Assembly (NCBI GenBank): GCA_017631635.1
Contig: JAGBSX010000007.1
Span: 1-57,816, forward strand
Length of the DNA: 57,816 nt
From: Clostridia bacterium
Lineage (GTDB): Bacteria; Bacillota; Clostridia; Christensenellales; RUG350
Direction: 5' to 3'
Shown: positions 7,985 through 18,587 of the stretch, one piece after another
Position numbering within the stretch: the first letter of the stretch is position 1
Layout of the letters: each line of letters opens with the position of its first letter
The notes under the pieces: model-generated
Databases searched by the model: none
What the model was told of the DNA's origin: nothing
The model's input: the letters and a program-made list of their open reading frames with translations, nothing else
Made by a program: the position numbers and the translations under genes

Positions 7985-9295
7985 TTATATAATATATTTC
8001 TTGATATTCATACTCATCATAGCATTACCTACTCGTGATTCGACGTATTGCTTGTCTATGATGACTTCTTGGCTAATCTCTCCACACGCCTCAAAAGATA
8101 GTTGTTCTAATACTTTCTCCATGACGGTGTGCAATCTTCTTGCGCCTATGTTTTCGTTGGTGTTATTCTCCATCTCTGCTATAGAGGCAATAGTCTCGAT
8201 AGCCTCATCAGTAAACTTGAGGTCTACCATATCAACACCTAGCATAGATGCATATTGACGTATAATTGCGTTGTCTGGCTGGGTGAGTATCTTGACAAAA
8301 TCATCTTTGGTGAGATTGTCGAGTTCCACCTTGACTGGAAATCTACCTTGCAATTCTGGTATCAAATCTTGCACCTTGGATATATGAAATGCACCTGCAG
8401 CGATAAATAATATATAATCGGTACGTATCATACCGTATTTGGTCTGCACGTTGCATCCCTCTACTATCGGCAAAATATCTCTCTGCACGCCTTCTCTAGA
8501 TACGTCTGGTCCACTACCCTTTTTGGCAGCACCTGCTATCTTGTCAATCTCATCTATAAATATGATGCCTTGACTCTCTGCACGCTTGATAGCCTCACTA
8601 TTGACACTATCAGCATCTATGAGTTTATCTGACTCTTCTTGGATGATTATCTCTCTAGCCTCTTTGACAGTAACCCTACGTTTTTTCTTGCGCTTTGGCA
8701 TCATACCATCAAATATGTTGCCTATGCTTATCTCCATACCAGCACCTGCAGGCATATCAATCTTGGGAGCAAATGCTACCTCCATCTCCACGGTCACGTT
8801 GTCAAGTCTGCCAGCACGAAGTTCGGAGAGGATATCCTCCTTGATGAGGGCATCTGCCTTGTCTGGAGCAGATTGCTTGTATATAGGCAATAGCATATTT
8901 ACTATGCGAGTCTCCATTATATCGGTAGCCTTGTACTCTACGTCCTTGAGTCTCTCTTCTTTGACCATATGGACAGCGGCTTCTACCAAATCTCTAATCA
9001 TAGACTCAACGTCTCTACCTACGTAGCCTACTTCTGTAAACTTGGTAGCCTCTACCTTGATAAAAGGTGCTTTGACAAGTTTGGCTAGTCTTCTAGCAAT
9101 CTCTGTCTTACCTACACCGGTAGGTCCTTTGAGTATGATATTTTTGGGAGTGATTTCTTCTTGCTCTGCTAGTGGCAATTTGGAGCGACGATATCTATTT
9201 CGTAGAGCGACAGCCACAGCCTTCTTGGCTTCGGCTTGACCTATGATATATCTATCTAATTCTTGTACTATCTGTTTGGGCGTTAGTTCCATCAT
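7985..9295 (-). CDS. hslU: ATP-dependent protease ATPase subunit HslU
   Basis: AAA+ unfoldase of the HslUV (ClpYQ) protease. It forms hexamers that thread proteins into HslV. Starts [20 protein letters not shown]; contains the Walker [10 protein letters not shown], pore motif GYVGRD, the family-specific I-domain, Walker B FIDEIDKI, and the C-terminal helix that activates HslV. The C-terminus here ends SMNIKKYII. The first ATG (9295) overlaps the HslV stop by ATGA; a second ATG three bases later (9292) has better spacing from GGAGG, so either may be used. The partner hslV lies immediately upstream, as in most Bacillota. Confidence 0.97.
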   Translation of the reverse strand: MMELTPKQIVQELDRYIIGQAEAKKAVAVALRNRYRRSKLPLAEQEEITPKNIILKGPTGVGKTEIARRLAKLVKAPFIKVEATKFTEVGYVGRDVESMIRDLVEAAVHMVKEERLKDVEYKATDIMETRIVNMLLPIYKQSAPDKADALIKEDILSELRAGRLDNVTVEMEVAFAPKIDMPAGAGMEISIGNIFDGMMPKRKKKRRVTVKEAREIIIQEESDKLIDADSVNSEAIKRAESQGIIFIDEIDKIAGAAKKGSGPDVSREGVQRDILPIVEGCNVQTKYGMIRTDYILFIAAGAFHISKVQDLIPELQGRFPVKVELDNLTKDDFVKILTQPDNAIIRQYASMLGVDMVDLKFTDEAIETIASIAEMENNTNENIGARRLHTVMEKVLEQLSFEACGEISQEVIIDKQYVESRVGNAMMSMNIKKYII

Positions 9296-9825
9296 AGCAC
9301 CTCCACAGTAATATGATCGTTGGTAAATACACACAATTCACCTGCTATCTCTAGAGATTTGCGTGCTATATCCTCTGCTGACAAAGTAGTATTCTTTGCT
9401 AATGCTCTAGCAGCAGCGAGAGCATAATTGCCACCACTACCTATAGCACAGACCTCTCCGTCTGGGTCTATTACCTCACCAGAGCCTGATACTATGAGCA
9501 TATTGTCTCTATCTGCTACTATCAGTAATGCCTCCAACTTTCTAGGCATCTTGTCATTACGCCATAGTTGAGCGAGTTCTACAGCACTACGCATTAAATT
9601 GCCCGAATACTTTTGGAGCATTTCTTCAAATTTTTCGCTCAATGCAAATGCATCTGACACCGATCCTGCGTATCCCATGAGGGCCTTGCCGTCATATATT
9701 CTCTTGACTTTGACAGCAGTACCCTTGAGTATCACACTCTCGCCCATGGTGACTTGACCGTCTCCTGCTATGGCTACTTGTCCGTCTCTCTTGACGGCAC
9801 ATATAGTAGTTCCTCTAAATTCCAT
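9292..9825 (-). CDS. hslV: ATP-dependent protease peptidase subunit HslV
   Basis: Proteasome-like threonine protease forming a double hexamer with HslU. The ATG at 9825 follows GGAGG; the protein is 177 aa. It begins [16 protein letters not shown], so the catalytic Thr6 lies behind a five-residue propeptide, as in several Clostridia; cleavage should expose it. The following AGDGQVTMG strand and the C-terminal NDHITVEVL are typical. It differs from the Bacillus ClpQ form, which uses an N-terminal serine. It overlaps trmFO upstream by tight spacing (one base between stop and start) and hslU by four bases. Confidence 0.96.
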   Translation of the reverse strand: MEFRGTTICAVKRDGQVAIAGDGQVTMGESVILKGTAVKVKRIYDGKALMGYAGSVSDAFALSEKFEEMLQKYSGNLMRSAVELAQLWRNDKMPRKLEALLIVADRDNMLIVSGSGEVIDPDGEVCAIGSGGNYALAAARALAKNTTLSAEDIARKSLEIAGELCVFTNDHITVEVL

Positions 9826-9826
9826 A

Positions 9827-11131
9827 TTAATCCTCCATATACGATACAACCTCTAGCATATCACGAATAGCACGAGCACTATAAGCAAGTTTTCTCGCAG
9901 ATTTGTCTCTGATATGCTCTTCTAATTCGGGCAGAATGCCAAAATTAGCATTCATAGGTTGAAAATCTTCATTTTCATATGATATATACCTAGTGAGTGC
10001 TCCAATTATTGAGGTGTTAGGCAAATTTAACTGCTTGCCTTCGTTTCTCAAATGTATAGAGATAGCGCTCACCAAACCACTCATAGCGCTCTCCACGTAT
10101 CCTTCTACTCCACTCAACTGACCTGCTATGTATATATGGTCGTCACGCTTAAGAGAAAAATCGCTATTTAGACAAGTAGGAGCATTGACGTATGTATTTC
10201 GGTGCATCACTCCATACTTGACAAATTCGGCATTTTGCAAGCCTGGTATCATCGAAAATACTCTCTTTTGTTCTCCCCATCTGAGATTTGTCTGAAATCC
10301 TACTAGGTTGTACATAGTAGCACTCATATCATCTTGTCTAAGTTGCACCACAGCATAAGGTCTACGCCCCGTGTGAGGGTCGGTAAGCCCTACTGGCTTG
10401 AGAGGTCCATATCTAAGTGTATCAGCACCTCTCTTCGCCATAATCTCAATAGGCATACAACTCTCAAATATTTCCCTCTTCTCAAATTCGTGCAAATTAG
10501 ACACTTCTGCCTTAACTAATTCGTCGTAAAAAGCGAGATATTCGTCTTTCTCCATAGGGCAGTTGATATAATCAGCGCCACCTTTATCATATCTGCTTTG
10601 GCGAAAAGCTCTAGTCATATCTATAGTCTCTGCAGATACTATAGGGGCTGCCGCATCAAAAAAGTGTAGTGCGTCTCCTGTATATTCTGTGAGAGCCTCT
10701 GCCAATCGGCTAGACGTGAGAGGTCCTGTCGCTATGATAAGATAATCGTACCCTGTATAGTCTAGATCTACTATCTCTTGGCTAACGACGTTAATATTTG
10801 GATGGTTTCTAATGCGTGAGTCTATCTTATCGCTGAATTCTTGTCTAGACACCGACAATGCTCCACCTGCAGGTACTTTTGTCTCATCTGCTACATCTAG
10901 CACGATAGATCCAAACATCCTCATCTCAGCTTTGAGCAGTCCTGATGCAGTAGAGAGATCATCACTCTTTAGACTATTGCTACACACTAGTTCTCCTAGC
11001 GTATCTGCGTGATGAGCAGGAGTCTTGGCGTATGGTTTCATATCGTACAAATCTATTTGATGTCCACGATTTGCCAAGTACCAAGCACTTTCTACGCCTG
11101 CCAATCCACCACCAACTATCTTAATCTTCAT
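9827..11131 (-). CDS. trmFO: Methylenetetrahydrofolate-tRNA-(uracil-5-)-methyltransferase TrmFO
   Basis: Folate- and FAD-dependent enzyme that makes ribothymidine-54 in the T-loop of tRNAs. It starts [20 protein letters not shown], where GGGLAG is the FAD-binding loop; CSNSLKSDD and the [23 protein letters not shown], and [11 protein letters not shown] segments are TrmFO signatures that separate it from GidA/MnmG. Length is 434 aa. The ATG at 11131 overlaps topA by 11 bases; an in-frame extension upstream lies inside topA and is not expected to be used. Placement between topA and hslV is the standard Firmicutes order, here without xerC or codY. Confidence 0.97.
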   Translation of the reverse strand: MKIKIVGGGLAGVESAWYLANRGHQIDLYDMKPYAKTPAHHADTLGELVCSNSLKSDDLSTASGLLKAEMRMFGSIVLDVADETKVPAGGALSVSRQEFSDKIDSRIRNHPNINVVSQEIVDLDYTGYDYLIIATGPLTSSRLAEALTEYTGDALHFFDAAAPIVSAETIDMTRAFRQSRYDKGGADYINCPMEKDEYLAFYDELVKAEVSNLHEFEKREIFESCMPIEIMAKRGADTLRYGPLKPVGLTDPHTGRRPYAVVQLRQDDMSATMYNLVGFQTNLRWGEQKRVFSMIPGLQNAEFVKYGVMHRNTYVNAPTCLNSDFSLKRDDHIYIAGQLSGVEGYVESAMSGLVSAISIHLRNEGKQLNLPNTSIIGALTRYISYENEDFQPMNANFGILPELEEHIRDKSARKLAYSARAIRDMLEVVSYMED

Positions 11132-13214
11132 CTGATTCTTCGCCACCTTTAGCAAGTACCACGTATTGACAAGTCTTTTTGGTGCATTCGTATTGTGTCG
11201 CGCCTTTGACCACCTTGACACGCATAGGCGAACCGCATTTCGCACAAGTTACGGGGGCAGGCACATCCCACGACACATAATTGCATGCAGGATATCCCGA
11301 ACAACCTACGAAAGCATTTCCTTTTTTAGAGGTTTTTTTGTACAAATCTTTGCCACATATAGGACATTTACCCACAGGTTTATCAAATGGTTTGATATTT
11401 TTGCACTCTGGGAAGTTTGGACATGCCAAAAACTTACCGTACTTGCCCTCTTTGATGACCATATTAGCGCCACACTTGTCGCATTTGACGTCGCTAATCT
11501 CGTCCTTCATTTTGTAATTGGCATTATCATTTCGAGCAGACAACAATTTTGATATAAATCCTGGATAAAAGTCTGCTATAATCTTTTGCCACTCTACGCC
11601 CTCTTCTATTTTGTCAAGTTTGACCTCCATATCGGCAGTAAACTTATAATCCATAATGTCTACAAAATACTTTTGCATAGTATCGCAGACTATCTCTCCT
11701 AATTCTGTAGGAGATATACTCTTTTTATCCTTCTTCTCGGTGTATTCTCTCTTGGACAATACTGACAAAATACTAGCGTAAGTACTAGGTCTACCGATAC
11801 CGTTTTCTTCCATAGCCTTGACTAGAGATGCATCCGTATATCTCTGTGGTGGCTTGGTAAACTTCTGCTCTGGTTTTAGAGAGTTGAGACTCAACACGTC
11901 GCCTTCTTGAATATTTGGCAACATATTAGCCGAATCTTCTTCGTCAGGGTTAGAATATACGGCAGTATATCCAGCGAAAGTCTTGGTCTTGCCTCCCACC
12001 TTAAATCCATAGTCCTCGTCACCCCTTTTGGCAGAGACTCTGACATTGAGAGTATCATAGGTAGCATCAGTCATTTGACTAGCCAAAAATCTATCGTAAA
12101 TCAGTTTGTACAAACGATACTCGGCAGTAGGAATTTTGCCCTTGAGACTCTCTGGGGTACGATTGACGTCTATAGGTCTGATAGCCTCGTGAGCATCTTG
12201 GGCATCATTTTTTGACTTGTAAAAATTAGGTGTCTTTGGTACGTACTTGTCGCCATATTTACCCGCTATAAAATTGCGTGCAGAATATTGTGCCTCTGTA
12301 GCAATTCTCACGCTATCAGTACGCATATAGGTAATCAATGCGACTTGTCCTTCTCCCTCTACGGGTACGCCTTCGTACAACTTTTGCGCCACCTGCATAA
12401 CTTGAGGAGCAGTCATATTCAATTTTGTAGAACCGTCCTGAGTCATGGTGGAGGTAGTAAATGGTGGTTGAGGATGAGACTTGGATACACCTCTCTTGAC
12501 ACTATCTACTATATAGGTAGCGCCATTGACCACGCTTAATACTTCATCCATTTGCCCCTTGGAGGTTATCTTTATCTTCTTGCCACCTCTATCTTGCAGA
12601 GTGGCCTTGATATCTATCCCCTCACTATGGAGCATAGCAGTCAAAGTCCAGTATTCTTCTGGCACAAATGCACTAATCTCCCTCTCTCTCTCAACTATCA
12701 TCTTGAGAGCAACTGACTGAACTCTGCCACCACTTAGTTTGGGACGATTAATCTTGCGACTAAGTAATGGTGATAAATTGTATCCTACCAATCTATCTAG
12801 CACGCGTCTAGCCTGTTGCGCATCTACCAATCGTTTGTCAATCTTGCGTGGATTTTGTAGCGCATCTAGTACGGCGCGCTTGGATATTTCATTAAATACT
12901 ATGCGTATCTCTTCGTCAGGCAAACCTAGTACGGTCTGCAAATGCCAAGATATAGCCTCTCCCTCACGGTCCGGGTCGGTCGCTAGGTATACTCCGTCAG
13001 CATTTTTGACTGCATCTTTGATAGAATTAATCAATGCCTTGTGGTCGGCAGTAATGATATATTTAGGCAAAAAGTTATTGTCTACGTCTATGCCCATCTC
13101 TCTCTCTGGCAAGTCGCATACGTGTCCCTTTGATGCCATAATCTTGTAATCTTTGCCCAAATATTTTTGAATTGTGACCGCCTTGTGAGGTGATTCTACT
13201 ATAATTAACTTCAT
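11121..13214 (-). CDS. topA: DNA topoisomerase I
   Basis: Type IA topoisomerase that relaxes negative supercoils. Toprim domain at the N-terminus (VESPHKA, then ATDPDREGEAISWH near 78-91), active-site Tyr296 in ALITYMRTDS, and three C-terminal four-cysteine zinc ribbons (from about residue 570; CDKCG, CPICG and CAKCG knuckles). The third keeps its cysteines with an unusual short second half, CTKKTC. Length is 697 aa, normal. It lies 12 bases after dprA and overlaps trmFO. Confidence 0.98.
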   Translation of the reverse strand: MKLIIVESPHKAVTIQKYLGKDYKIMASKGHVCDLPEREMGIDVDNNFLPKYIITADHKALINSIKDAVKNADGVYLATDPDREGEAISWHLQTVLGLPDEEIRIVFNEISKRAVLDALQNPRKIDKRLVDAQQARRVLDRLVGYNLSPLLSRKINRPKLSGGRVQSVALKMIVEREREISAFVPEEYWTLTAMLHSEGIDIKATLQDRGGKKIKITSKGQMDEVLSVVNGATYIVDSVKRGVSKSHPQPPFTTSTMTQDGSTKLNMTAPQVMQVAQKLYEGVPVEGEGQVALITYMRTDSVRIATEAQYSARNFIAGKYGDKYVPKTPNFYKSKNDAQDAHEAIRPIDVNRTPESLKGKIPTAEYRLYKLIYDRFLASQMTDATYDTLNVRVSAKRGDEDYGFKVGGKTKTFAGYTAVYSNPDEEDSANMLPNIQEGDVLSLNSLKPEQKFTKPPQRYTDASLVKAMEENGIGRPSTYASILSVLSKREYTEKKDKKSISPTELGEIVCDTMQKYFVDIMDYKFTADMEVKLDKIEEGVEWQKIIADFYPGFISKLLSARNDNANYKMKDEISDVKCDKCGANMVIKEGKYGKFLACPNFPECKNIKPFDKPVGKCPICGKDLYKKTSKKGNAFVGCSGYPACNYVSWDVPAPVTCAKCGSPMRVKVVKGATQYECTKKTCQYVVLAKGGEESDED

Positions 13215-13226
13215 TTATAAACTTCC

Positions 13227-14312
13227 CTAAATCTCGTAATAATTTCCACTATTTTTCTTGACTATACCACATATTTCCATACGAGTAAGCAACGAATTTA
13301 ACTCTGGCACACTCAAGCCCGTCATCTGCAGTATTTCGTCAAAGTGCATTTCGCCTTTCTCAAGTTCTATGATTATCTTTTGCTCCATAAAGTCAAGTTG
13401 CATAACAGTCACTTCTTGTTCATCCTCGTAATCTGCTATCATACCTAGTCGATACAAAATATCGTTGACTTCCGTCACTAGACCACCTTGAACATGTTTT
13501 AGCCTATTGTTCGACCCTCTACAAAACCTCGAGGTGATAGGACCTGGTACTATGAATACTTCTCTATCTTGCTCTAGAGCATAATCTATGGTGATGAGTG
13601 CGCCACTCTTCTCTCCAGCCTCTGTCACCAGCACTCCACTACTCAATCCACTAATTATCCTATTTCTCTCTGGAAATTGAAAACCATTTGGAGGAGTGCC
13701 AGGTATATATTCACTTACTAGTAGTCCTTTATCTGCTATCTTTCGATACAACTCTTTGTGTTCGGGTGGATATATTATATCCAATCCAGACGCTAGTACT
13801 GCGATAGTATCTGCCTTGAGATTGAGGGCAGTATTGTGCGCTATATAATCTATACCTCTGGCCATACCGCTGACTATAGTAAAACCTGCTTTGACTAGGT
13901 CTACTACAAACTTTTCGGTAGTCTCTACTCCGTATCGAGAGCAATCTCTAGTACCTACCACACCTATATTGTTTGATTTGAGCAATTCTAATCTGCCCTT
14001 GCAATATATCACTAGAGGTGGAGGAGTTATCTCCATAAGTAATCCAGGATACGTATCGCTATATATAGTCACGGCGACTATGTTTAGTTCGTCTAGTCTG
14101 TCTAGCAGACTTGGCAACGTCTCCTTAGCCTGGATAAGATCATTGTACATAGACTCGTTGACGTGTTCAAGCACCTCTGCCTTTTTGTCGGCAAGGTTTA
14201 GATACATATCGTGTGGGGACTCAAACAACTCCAACGATTTGTACTTCTTGAGAGTCGGTATAGTCGTCACACTATTTAACCATATACACGCTTGTTCGTC
14301 TAGAGTATACAT
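13227..14312 (-). CDS. dprA: DNA processing protein DprA
   Basis: Protects incoming single-stranded DNA and loads RecA during natural transformation. The Rossmann-like core is recognisable from GVVGTRDCSRYG, SGMARGIDYIAH, LASGLDIIYPPEH and SEYIPGTPP. The C-terminal 60 residues form a winged-helix DML1-like domain. It has 361 aa with AGGAG seven bases before the ATG. It follows the YifB/ComM gene, a typical pairing: both act on transforming DNA. Natural competence itself cannot be inferred, because dprA is kept in many bacteria not known to be competent. Confidence 0.95.
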   Translation of the reverse strand: MYTLDEQACIWLNSVTTIPTLKKYKSLELFESPHDMYLNLADKKAEVLEHVNESMYNDLIQAKETLPSLLDRLDELNIVAVTIYSDTYPGLLMEITPPPLVIYCKGRLELLKSNNIGVVGTRDCSRYGVETTEKFVVDLVKAGFTIVSGMARGIDYIAHNTALNLKADTIAVLASGLDIIYPPEHKELYRKIADKGLLVSEYIPGTPPNGFQFPERNRIISGLSSGVLVTEAGEKSGALITIDYALEQDREVFIVPGPITSRFCRGSNNRLKHVQGGLVTEVNDILYRLGMIADYEDEQEVTVMQLDFMEQKIIIELEKGEMHFDEILQMTGLSVPELNSLLTRMEICGIVKKNSGNYYEI

Positions 14313-14321
14313 ATTTCTCCT

Positions 14322-15854
14322 TTATAGATAATATTTGCGGTCCAATGACCTGTACTGTATAGCCTCGGCTATATTTGCCTCTGATATATTTTCATTACCA
14401 TCAATATCTGCTATCGTACGAGCAACTTTGAGAATACGTGATCCTGCTCTAGCGCTCAATTTGAGTTTGTCAAATGCCATTTGCATTAGTTTCTCACCTG
14501 CTGGAGATATGCGACAATGCTTGTCTATCAAACGATTGGTCATAGCAGCATTGGTAAATATTCCCTCATCTTTGTATCTATCGGCTTGTATCTGCCTAGC
14601 CCTATCCACTCTAACTTTGATTTGAGCAGAGGTCTCTAGTTGAGTAGTGTCTTTTAGGTTTTCGTAAGAGACGCCATCTACCTCTATATGCAAATCTATT
14701 CTGTCGAGTAGTGGACCAGATAGTTTTGATAGATATTTGTGAATTTGTTGAGTAGTACATGTGCAAGGATGTTTCTTCGAACCATAATTACCACAAGGAC
14801 AAGGATTCATACTCGCTATCATCATAAATCTAGCAGGGTATTCGATAGTACCTATTGCTCTAGAGACGCTAATCACACCATCTTCTAAAGGTTGACGTAG
14901 TATCTCTAGCGATTGTCTGCTATATTCTGGCAATTCATCTAAGAACAATACACCATTGTGAGCCATACTTATCTCTCCTGGTCTACAATGCGCGCCACCA
15001 CCCGTCAATGCTACAGTTGTAGCAGTATGGTGAGGAGTTCTAAACGGACGATTTAATACTATGCCGGTCTTCTCATCAAGCGCACCTGCTACGGAGTGTA
15101 TCTTGGTCACAGTCAAAGCCTCTTCAAAAGACATCTGAGGCATAATAGATGGCACACACTTGGCTAGCATAGTTTTTCCTGCACCTGGAGGTCCTATCAT
15201 AAGTACGTTGTGTCCACCTGCCACGGCAATCTCCAAGGCTCTCTTGGCGATACTCTGACCTTTGACTTCTGAAAAGTCTACGCCGTACGCATTGGTCACT
15301 CTACGACTTTCGTATTCGGTATGCTCAACAGGAGTTATAGTAGACGTACCATTGAGCATATCAACCACCTCGTTGAGATTTGAGACAGGATAAGCCTCTA
15401 TACCTTCTACGTATTTAGCCTCGTTCTCGTTGGCTTTTGGTATCAAAAACTTAGTATATCCTTGTTGATAAGCCGATATAAGTATAGGCATGACTCCATT
15501 GACGTGGCGCAACGTACCGTCTAGTGGCAACTCTCCTATTATCACGTAATCCTTGTAGGTGGAGGTAGTGATTTGGTCAGATGCTACTAGTATTCCTACT
15601 GCTATAGCCAAATCAAACAATGGACCTTCCTTCTTGGTGTCCGCAGGAGCAAGGTTGACGACTATCCTCTTGACAGGATAAGCGAGCCCACTATTTTTGA
15701 TAGAGGCTCTTATTCTCTCTCTACTCTCTTTGACTGCAGTATCTCCTAATCCAACCGTTTCGTAGGCAGGTAGACCATTGCTAATGTCTACCTCTACGTC
15801 TACGTCGTACCCCTTGATACCTGTCAAAGAATAACTTTTTGTCTTTGCTAACAT
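14322..15854 (-). CDS. comM: YifB/ComM family Mg-chelatase-like AAA+ ATPase
   Basis: 510-aa AAA+ protein: an N-terminal Lon-protease-S16-like domain (about 20-150), ATPase with Walker A GPPGAGKTMLAKC and Walker B VLFLDELPEY, and the C-terminal Mg-chelatase subunit C-like region ending SLDRKYYL. In proteobacteria ComM is a helicase that drives branch migration during natural transformation; by family it probably does the same here. It sits upstream of dprA with a nine-base gap. The Shine-Dalgarno is weak, but the gene starts four bases after its upstream neighbour stops, so it may be coupled. Confidence 0.93.
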   Translation of the reverse strand: MLAKTKSYSLTGIKGYDVDVEVDISNGLPAYETVGLGDTAVKESRERIRASIKNSGLAYPVKRIVVNLAPADTKKEGPLFDLAIAVGILVASDQITTSTYKDYVIIGELPLDGTLRHVNGVMPILISAYQQGYTKFLIPKANENEAKYVEGIEAYPVSNLNEVVDMLNGTSTITPVEHTEYESRRVTNAYGVDFSEVKGQSIAKRALEIAVAGGHNVLMIGPPGAGKTMLAKCVPSIMPQMSFEEALTVTKIHSVAGALDEKTGIVLNRPFRTPHHTATTVALTGGGAHCRPGEISMAHNGVLFLDELPEYSRQSLEILRQPLEDGVISVSRAIGTIEYPARFMMIASMNPCPCGNYGSKKHPCTCTTQQIHKYLSKLSGPLLDRIDLHIEVDGVSYENLKDTTQLETSAQIKVRVDRARQIQADRYKDEGIFTNAAMTNRLIDKHCRISPAGEKLMQMAFDKLKLSARAGSRILKVARTIADIDGNENISEANIAEAIQYRSLDRKYYL

Positions 15855-15857
15855 TAA

Positions 15858-17924
15858 TTATTTTACCTTATTAGATTTGTCGAATATTTTACCTATAAGA
15901 GGAATTTGGGTATAACTACGCATAGGTTTGAATTGCTTTAGATGATTTTGCATAGTTATATCAAATACCAAGTAGGTCAAATAAATTGTATTAATTATAT
16001 TTAGCACGCCTGCTATGACGTAACCTGCGTCCAACACTTTTGACAATTCTGTGACAGATATGAGAGCCTGCGCTCCAAACATACCAGTACCTGATGCTAA
16101 ATAAATTAGGTTAAATGAGAATATCACCACGTATATCGCAAACACTCCAAATACCCTACGCTCCATAGTCACTATAGAGTAAATTAGTAGTAGAGCGAGT
16201 ATAGGTAGCATACTGCCTATGGTAGCACCGGTAGCAAATACTGCCAAGCCTGCCATAGCAAATGCTGATAGCAATAATAGTTCGGTACGATTTTTGTTCT
16301 TGAAATATACAAATATCGAAAATGCTGCCATAAGCGCCAACAATATATAATTGAGTATCGCGGATGTGGTGCTGACAGTTCTAGCAGTTAGACCAAATAT
16401 AGAATATAGGTTTGCAAAATAACTGGTATAACTAACCTTGGCTGTAAATGTCGTGGAGAAATATTGTGTAAACATAGCCACAGGGTTCGTTCTGAGCAGA
16501 CTCCATACGAGTGGTAGATATACTAGCATACTTGCTATAAATGCGAATACTGCGCATAGTATAATTGTCTTGCGATATTCGGGTTGGTTGATAGCGATAT
16601 ATATAGCAAATGCAACTAGTATAGGCAATAGGTATAGCGCACTCATAGAGGTCAACATAGCAGTCGTAAAGGTGATAGTCAATGGCACGAATTTCTTGTC
16701 AAGCAAGAAGTATAGGGACAACATTAACAACGTCGCTAGTATTGAGTCCATACTACCCCATATAGCAGTAGCGCCTAGTATCGCTGGTACAAATGCCCAA
16801 AGTGCGGCAACCAAGGTGGATATCGTCTTGTTGACAAACTTGCGTGATATTGCGTATAGCAGATAGATAGCAACTATATCACAGATGATAGCAGGTATCT
16901 TGAACATAAAATAGATGCCAAGACTATCTAGCCCCATCAACTTGCCTAGCCCTCCAAATAGATAGACTAGATATACATATATAGGCAACACTCCTGAATT
17001 TGAATAGTTAGCATAGAAAGCAGTCAATCCATTGGTCATCATATTTGTTAGCCACGATTGGTAAACTCCCATATCGTTTGGACCTGTGGTAAATAGAGCC
17101 AATAGAACTCTAACTATGAGGGCTACAGCCATAATGATAGCCATAGGACCTATCTTTGACCATAGAGTAGGTCTACTATCTTCATGCAAATCTTTGTTCT
17201 TGCGAATAACGTAATAAGCACCTAGTACAAATGCTACTGTGAGCAACGTAACAGGTATGATTATCCAAGGCGCATAATCAGAAGCCGTCTTGACGATAGA
17301 AGAATCGTATATAGAATATACCTTCTTATTGGTAGGTATAGTAGATAGATCGTCTACTTTTTCAAATTTGATATCATCAAAAGACGCCTCACCTATAGCC
17401 TCTTGATTCTTTGCACCTACGGATAGCATAATAGAGACGTATTCTTTGTCCTCAACGTCAACGTATACTACAAAGGAGGTGCTACCATTTTGCTCCCACA
17501 TTTTATCAGCAGTTTGTTTTTGATCCCATCTGAGATTGAGGTTATCCAAAAATGCTATGTGAGCACCTACAAACGTGCTATTATTTCCTTGAGTAATAGC
17601 CTTGTCAACCTTGTATTGACCCGACAACTTGTATACACTATTTTTTTCAACTTTGACAGTTTGATATGCGTATGACCAAGCACTAGAATTGTTGTCAATC
17701 TTTAGAGAATAAGATCCACTATTGCTAGTAGTGTTTGATGCTTTGATGACACTATCGCTAGCACCTAGTACGTAGGTCCAGCCTTCTGCTTGTCCTTCAC
17801 CAACAGTCTCAAATCCACCGTTAAGCAAAGTATCGTTGGCTTCGACCGTCTCAGAACAAGATGCTGAAAAGATCAAACTCATACAACAAACTATAACTAA
17901 AAGTATGCTAAATAATTTCTTCAT
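15858..17924 (-). CDS. Lipoprotein-like carbohydrate-binding module fused to GT-C membrane glycosyltransferase
   Basis: 688 aa from the ATG at 17924, chosen because GAGGG lies seven bases upstream; an in-frame ATG 12 bases earlier would swallow that ribosome site. Residues about 1-25 are a signal peptide ending in a lipobox-like SASC. About 30-190 is a beta-rich domain resembling CBM4/9 modules (GGFETVG, SYSLKIDN, YKLSGQYKV, ASFDDIKFE). A transmembrane segment near 220 follows, then about ten more helices. DMGVYQSWLTNMM after the first helix of that set resembles the acidic loop of GT-C glycosyltransferases using lipid-linked sugars (GT39/DUF2029-like). It probably transfers or binds sugar at the outer face. 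Substrate unknown. It has its own promoter. Confidence 0.75.
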   Translation of the reverse strand: MKKLFSILLVIVCCMSLIFSASCSETVEANDTLLNGGFETVGEGQAEGWTYVLGASDSVIKASNTTSNSGSYSLKIDNNSSAWSYAYQTVKVEKNSVYKLSGQYKVDKAITQGNNSTFVGAHIAFLDNLNLRWDQKQTADKMWEQNGSTSFVVYVDVEDKEYVSIMLSVGAKNQEAIGEASFDDIKFEKVDDLSTIPTNKKVYSIYDSSIVKTASDYAPWIIIPVTLLTVAFVLGAYYVIRKNKDLHEDSRPTLWSKIGPMAIIMAVALIVRVLLALFTTGPNDMGVYQSWLTNMMTNGLTAFYANYSNSGVLPIYVYLVYLFGGLGKLMGLDSLGIYFMFKIPAIICDIVAIYLLYAISRKFVNKTISTLVAALWAFVPAILGATAIWGSMDSILATLLMLSLYFLLDKKFVPLTITFTTAMLTSMSALYLLPILVAFAIYIAINQPEYRKTIILCAVFAFIASMLVYLPLVWSLLRTNPVAMFTQYFSTTFTAKVSYTSYFANLYSIFGLTARTVSTTSAILNYILLALMAAFSIFVYFKNKNRTELLLLSAFAMAGLAVFATGATIGSMLPILALLLIYSIVTMERRVFGVFAIYVVIFSFNLIYLASGTGMFGAQALISVTELSKVLDAGYVIAGVLNIINTIYLTYLVFDITMQNHLKQFKPMRSYTQIPLIGKIFDKSNKVK

Positions 17925-17960
17925 ATAATCCCTCATTTTAGAGTAATATTGTACTATTAT

Positions 17961-17989
17961 ATTTTATCCTAAAATACATTTTTTCACAA
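17961..17989 (-). promoter_or_regulatory. Sigma-A promoter of the CBM/GT-C gene
   Basis: Minus strand -35 TTGTGA (17984-17989), 17-bp spacer, -10 TAAAAT (17961-17966), about 36 bases before the start codon. This promoter probably also drives the yifB-dprA-topA block downstream. Confidence 0.65.
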
Positions 17990-18081
17990 GTAAATTGAGG
18001 GTTATTTCATATTTTTTCACAACAAATAGCATAATTTTTTACTCATTAGATATACACAGGCAAATATCTCCTTTTTTTGCA

Positions 18082-18107
18082 CAAAAAAAGAGTACCATAG
18101 GTACTCT
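18082..18107 (-). terminator. Rho-independent terminator of rplS
   Basis: Minus-strand stem AGAGTACC-TAT-GGTACTCT followed by a T-run, just after the rplS stop. Confidence 0.85.
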
Positions 18108-18114
18108 CTTTTTA

Positions 18115-18459
18115 TTATTTAACCTCTTTGAGTCTAGCAGCCTTACCCTTACGATCACGTAGGTAATACAACTTAGCACGTCTAGCCTTACCATGACGAA
18201 CTATCTCGATGTGGTCAATCTTTGGTGAGTGCATAGGGAAAGTTCTATCCACACCTACACCATAAGACAATCTTCTCACTACGAAAGTCTCTCTCAAACC
18301 ACCGTTCTTGCGTGCGATAACTACACCCTCAAATGCTTGTAGTCTCTCACGAGTACCCTCGACAACCTTAACGAATACCTTAACGGTATCACCGATACGT
18401 ATCTCGGGCAAATCAGTTCTAATTGCTTCTTTCTCAATAGCATCTATAATGTTTGCCAT
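18115..18459 (-). CDS. rplS: 50S ribosomal protein L19
   Basis: 114-aa L19, at the 30S/50S interface. Starts [20 protein letters not shown] behind GGAGG and ends ARLKEVK; the [10 protein letters not shown] and [13 protein letters not shown] signatures are clear. A longer in-frame extension to 18561 has no ribosome site and would cross the promoter, so it is rejected. In many Bacillota rplS lies directly after trmD; here it has its own promoter and terminator and lies beyond the rnhB-yraN block, so transcription is separate. Confidence 0.98.
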   Translation of the reverse strand: MANIIDAIEKEAIRTDLPEIRIGDTVKVFVKVVEGTRERLQAFEGVVIARKNGGLRETFVVRRLSYGVGVDRTFPMHSPKIDHIEIVRHGKARRAKLYYLRDRKGKAARLKEVK

Positions 18460-18507
18460 ATTTAATTCCTCCAAAATTAGCGAATCTATCGCATTGATAA
18501 CGTGGTG

Positions 18508-18536
18508 ATTATACCACATATTTTGCATATCTCCAA
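18508..18536 (-). promoter_or_regulatory. rplS promoter and short leader
   Basis: Minus strand -35 TTGGAG (18531-18536), 17-bp spacer with extended TGG, -10 TATAAT (18508-18513). The roughly 42-base leader contains a small GCGA/TCGC hairpin ahead of GGAGG, which could be a minimal L19-type leader. Confidence 0.7.
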
Positions 18537-18587
18537 ATGTTTTTAGGGGGTATTTTTGCAATTTTTTAATTTTTTTGCAAAATTAGC

